This document shows, piece by piece, positions 39,757-40,227 of a stretch of DNA of 40,227 bases. Position 1 is the first letter of the stretch. The number at the start of each line of letters is the position of its first letter. The notes beneath the pieces were generated by a model, which was given only the letters and a program-made list of their open reading frames with translations, did no database searches and was not told where the DNA came from. The DNA comes from an uncultured Pseudothermotoga sp. (GTDB taxonomy: Bacteria; Thermotogota; Thermotogae; Thermotogales; DSM-5069): assembly GCA_937995655.1 (NCBI GenBank), contig CALKJI010000012.1, forward strand, positions 1 through 40,227, given 5' to 3'. Both the position numbers and the translations under genes were made by a program.

Positions 39757-40227
39757 ATGAGGATCAATCATAACATCAGTGCGTTGAATGCTTGGAGAAG
39801 CATGAGTGAGACCCAGTACACGATGGGAAAGACACTGGAAAAGCTTTCTTCAGGCTTGAGAATTAACAGAGCAGGAGACGATGCAGCAGGCTTGGCAATC
39901 AGCGAAAAGATGCGTGGCCAGATAAAAGGTTTGGACATGGCAGTCAAGAACGCACAAGATGCCATTTCTCTGATCCAGACTGCTGAAGGTGCATTGACAG
40001 AGGTCCATTCAATACTTCAGAGAATGAGAGAACTTGCAGTTCAGGCAGCGTCAGACACAAACACCAACGTTGATAGAAACCAGATACAGGCAGAATTGGA
40101 TCAACTCAGAAATGAGATCGACAGAATTGCAAGAACAACAGAATTCAACACAATGAAACTTTTGGATGGGAAGATCGAAAGCTTTAGACCTCAAGCTGAT
40201 GTCAAAGTGGTCACTGGTGGAAACTTC
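39757..40227 (+). CDS. fliC: Flagellin, N-terminal part (runs off window)
   Basis: Structural protein of the flagellar filament, exported by the flagellar type III system. The first 157 residues are the conserved D0/D1 region: 'MRINHNISALNAWRSMSETQ', 'KTLEKLSSGLRINRAGDDAA', 'GLAISEKMRGQIKGLDMAVK', 'NAQDAISLIQTAEGALTEVH', 'ILQRMRELAVQAASDTNTNV' and 'QLRNEIDRIARTTEFNTMKL'. The C-terminal half lies beyond 40227. AAGGAGGTG seven bases before ATG 39757 is an optimal ribosome site, consistent with very high expression. The sigma-28 promoter and leader hairpins precede it, and a probable modifying glycosyltransferase is encoded just upstream. Confidence 0.96.
   Translation, partial: MRINHNISALNAWRSMSETQYTMGKTLEKLSSGLRINRAGDDAAGLAISEKMRGQIKGLDMAVKNAQDAISLIQTAEGALTEVHSILQRMRELAVQAASDTNTNVDRNQIQAELDQLRNEIDRIARTTEFNTMKLLDGKIESFRPQADVKVVTGGNF

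Noticed and set aside
1-40227. CRISPR arrays, insertion sequences, prophage or integration sites
   Set aside because: I saw no regularly spaced repeats, transposase or integrase motifs, and the single tRNA gene has no duplicated end nearby.

Overview
The window looks like a chromosomal segment of a member of the Thermotogae, most likely Pseudothermotoga or a close relative. This is inferred from protein character and gene content: ABC substrate-binding proteins with Sec signal peptides but no lipobox cysteine, many ATGA/GTGA/TTGA start-stop overlaps, strong GGAGG-type ribosome sites, a 4-Cys L28, and a two-domain dihydropteroate synthase. No 16S gene is present to confirm it. I see no insertion sequence, prophage or CRISPR array. 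Coding density is very high, and no gene-free stretch exceeds 300 bases.

Layout. 1-1239: tail of a methyl-accepting chemotaxis protein with a terminator, then an EamA/DMT permease. 1226-4387 (-): etfB-etfA-FAD lactate/glycolate dehydrogenase. 4500-11009 (+), divergent from it: nagZ-murQ-GntR regulator-dipeptide/oligopeptide-type binding protein and two permeases, read as a cell-wall (muropeptide) salvage operon. MurQ releases D-lactate, a plausible substrate for the divergent Etf-linked dehydrogenase. 11225-21164 (-): a ten-gene sugar import and catabolism operon (binding protein, ATPase, permease, MtnK, MtnA, split transketolase, RuBisCO-like protein, SorC regulator), preceded by a striking TGCAC operator array. 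It looks like a methylthioribose or 5-deoxypentose pathway in which an RLP and a two-subunit transketolase stand where MtnB/aldolase steps would be expected.

21314-28689 (-): DUF5317 and panC behind tRNA-Ser(CGA); an unknown protein; kdd (a lysine-fermentation dehydrogenase without its usual partners); an orphan sugar-binding protein; coaE; a 77-aa unknown; pgi; apt; rpmB. 28747-33038 (-): rnhB preceded by an overlapping operon of opine dehydrogenase, a fused B12-binding/glutamate-mutase-like protein and a D-Ala-D-Ala-ligase-like ATP-grasp enzyme. This is the second candidate for an undescribed pathway.

33245-40227: a Nudix CoA-pyrophosphatase-like gene that appears to start at ATC, overlapping folP; an HD-GYP phosphodiesterase; an ABC-F ATPase (-); a TPR-glycosyltransferase; and a flagellin (5' part only) behind a sigma-28 promoter and two leader hairpins.

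Start codons were moved from the longest frame wherever a Shine-Dalgarno site, overlap or family alignment favoured another codon. All functions are inferred from sequence recognition without database searches.
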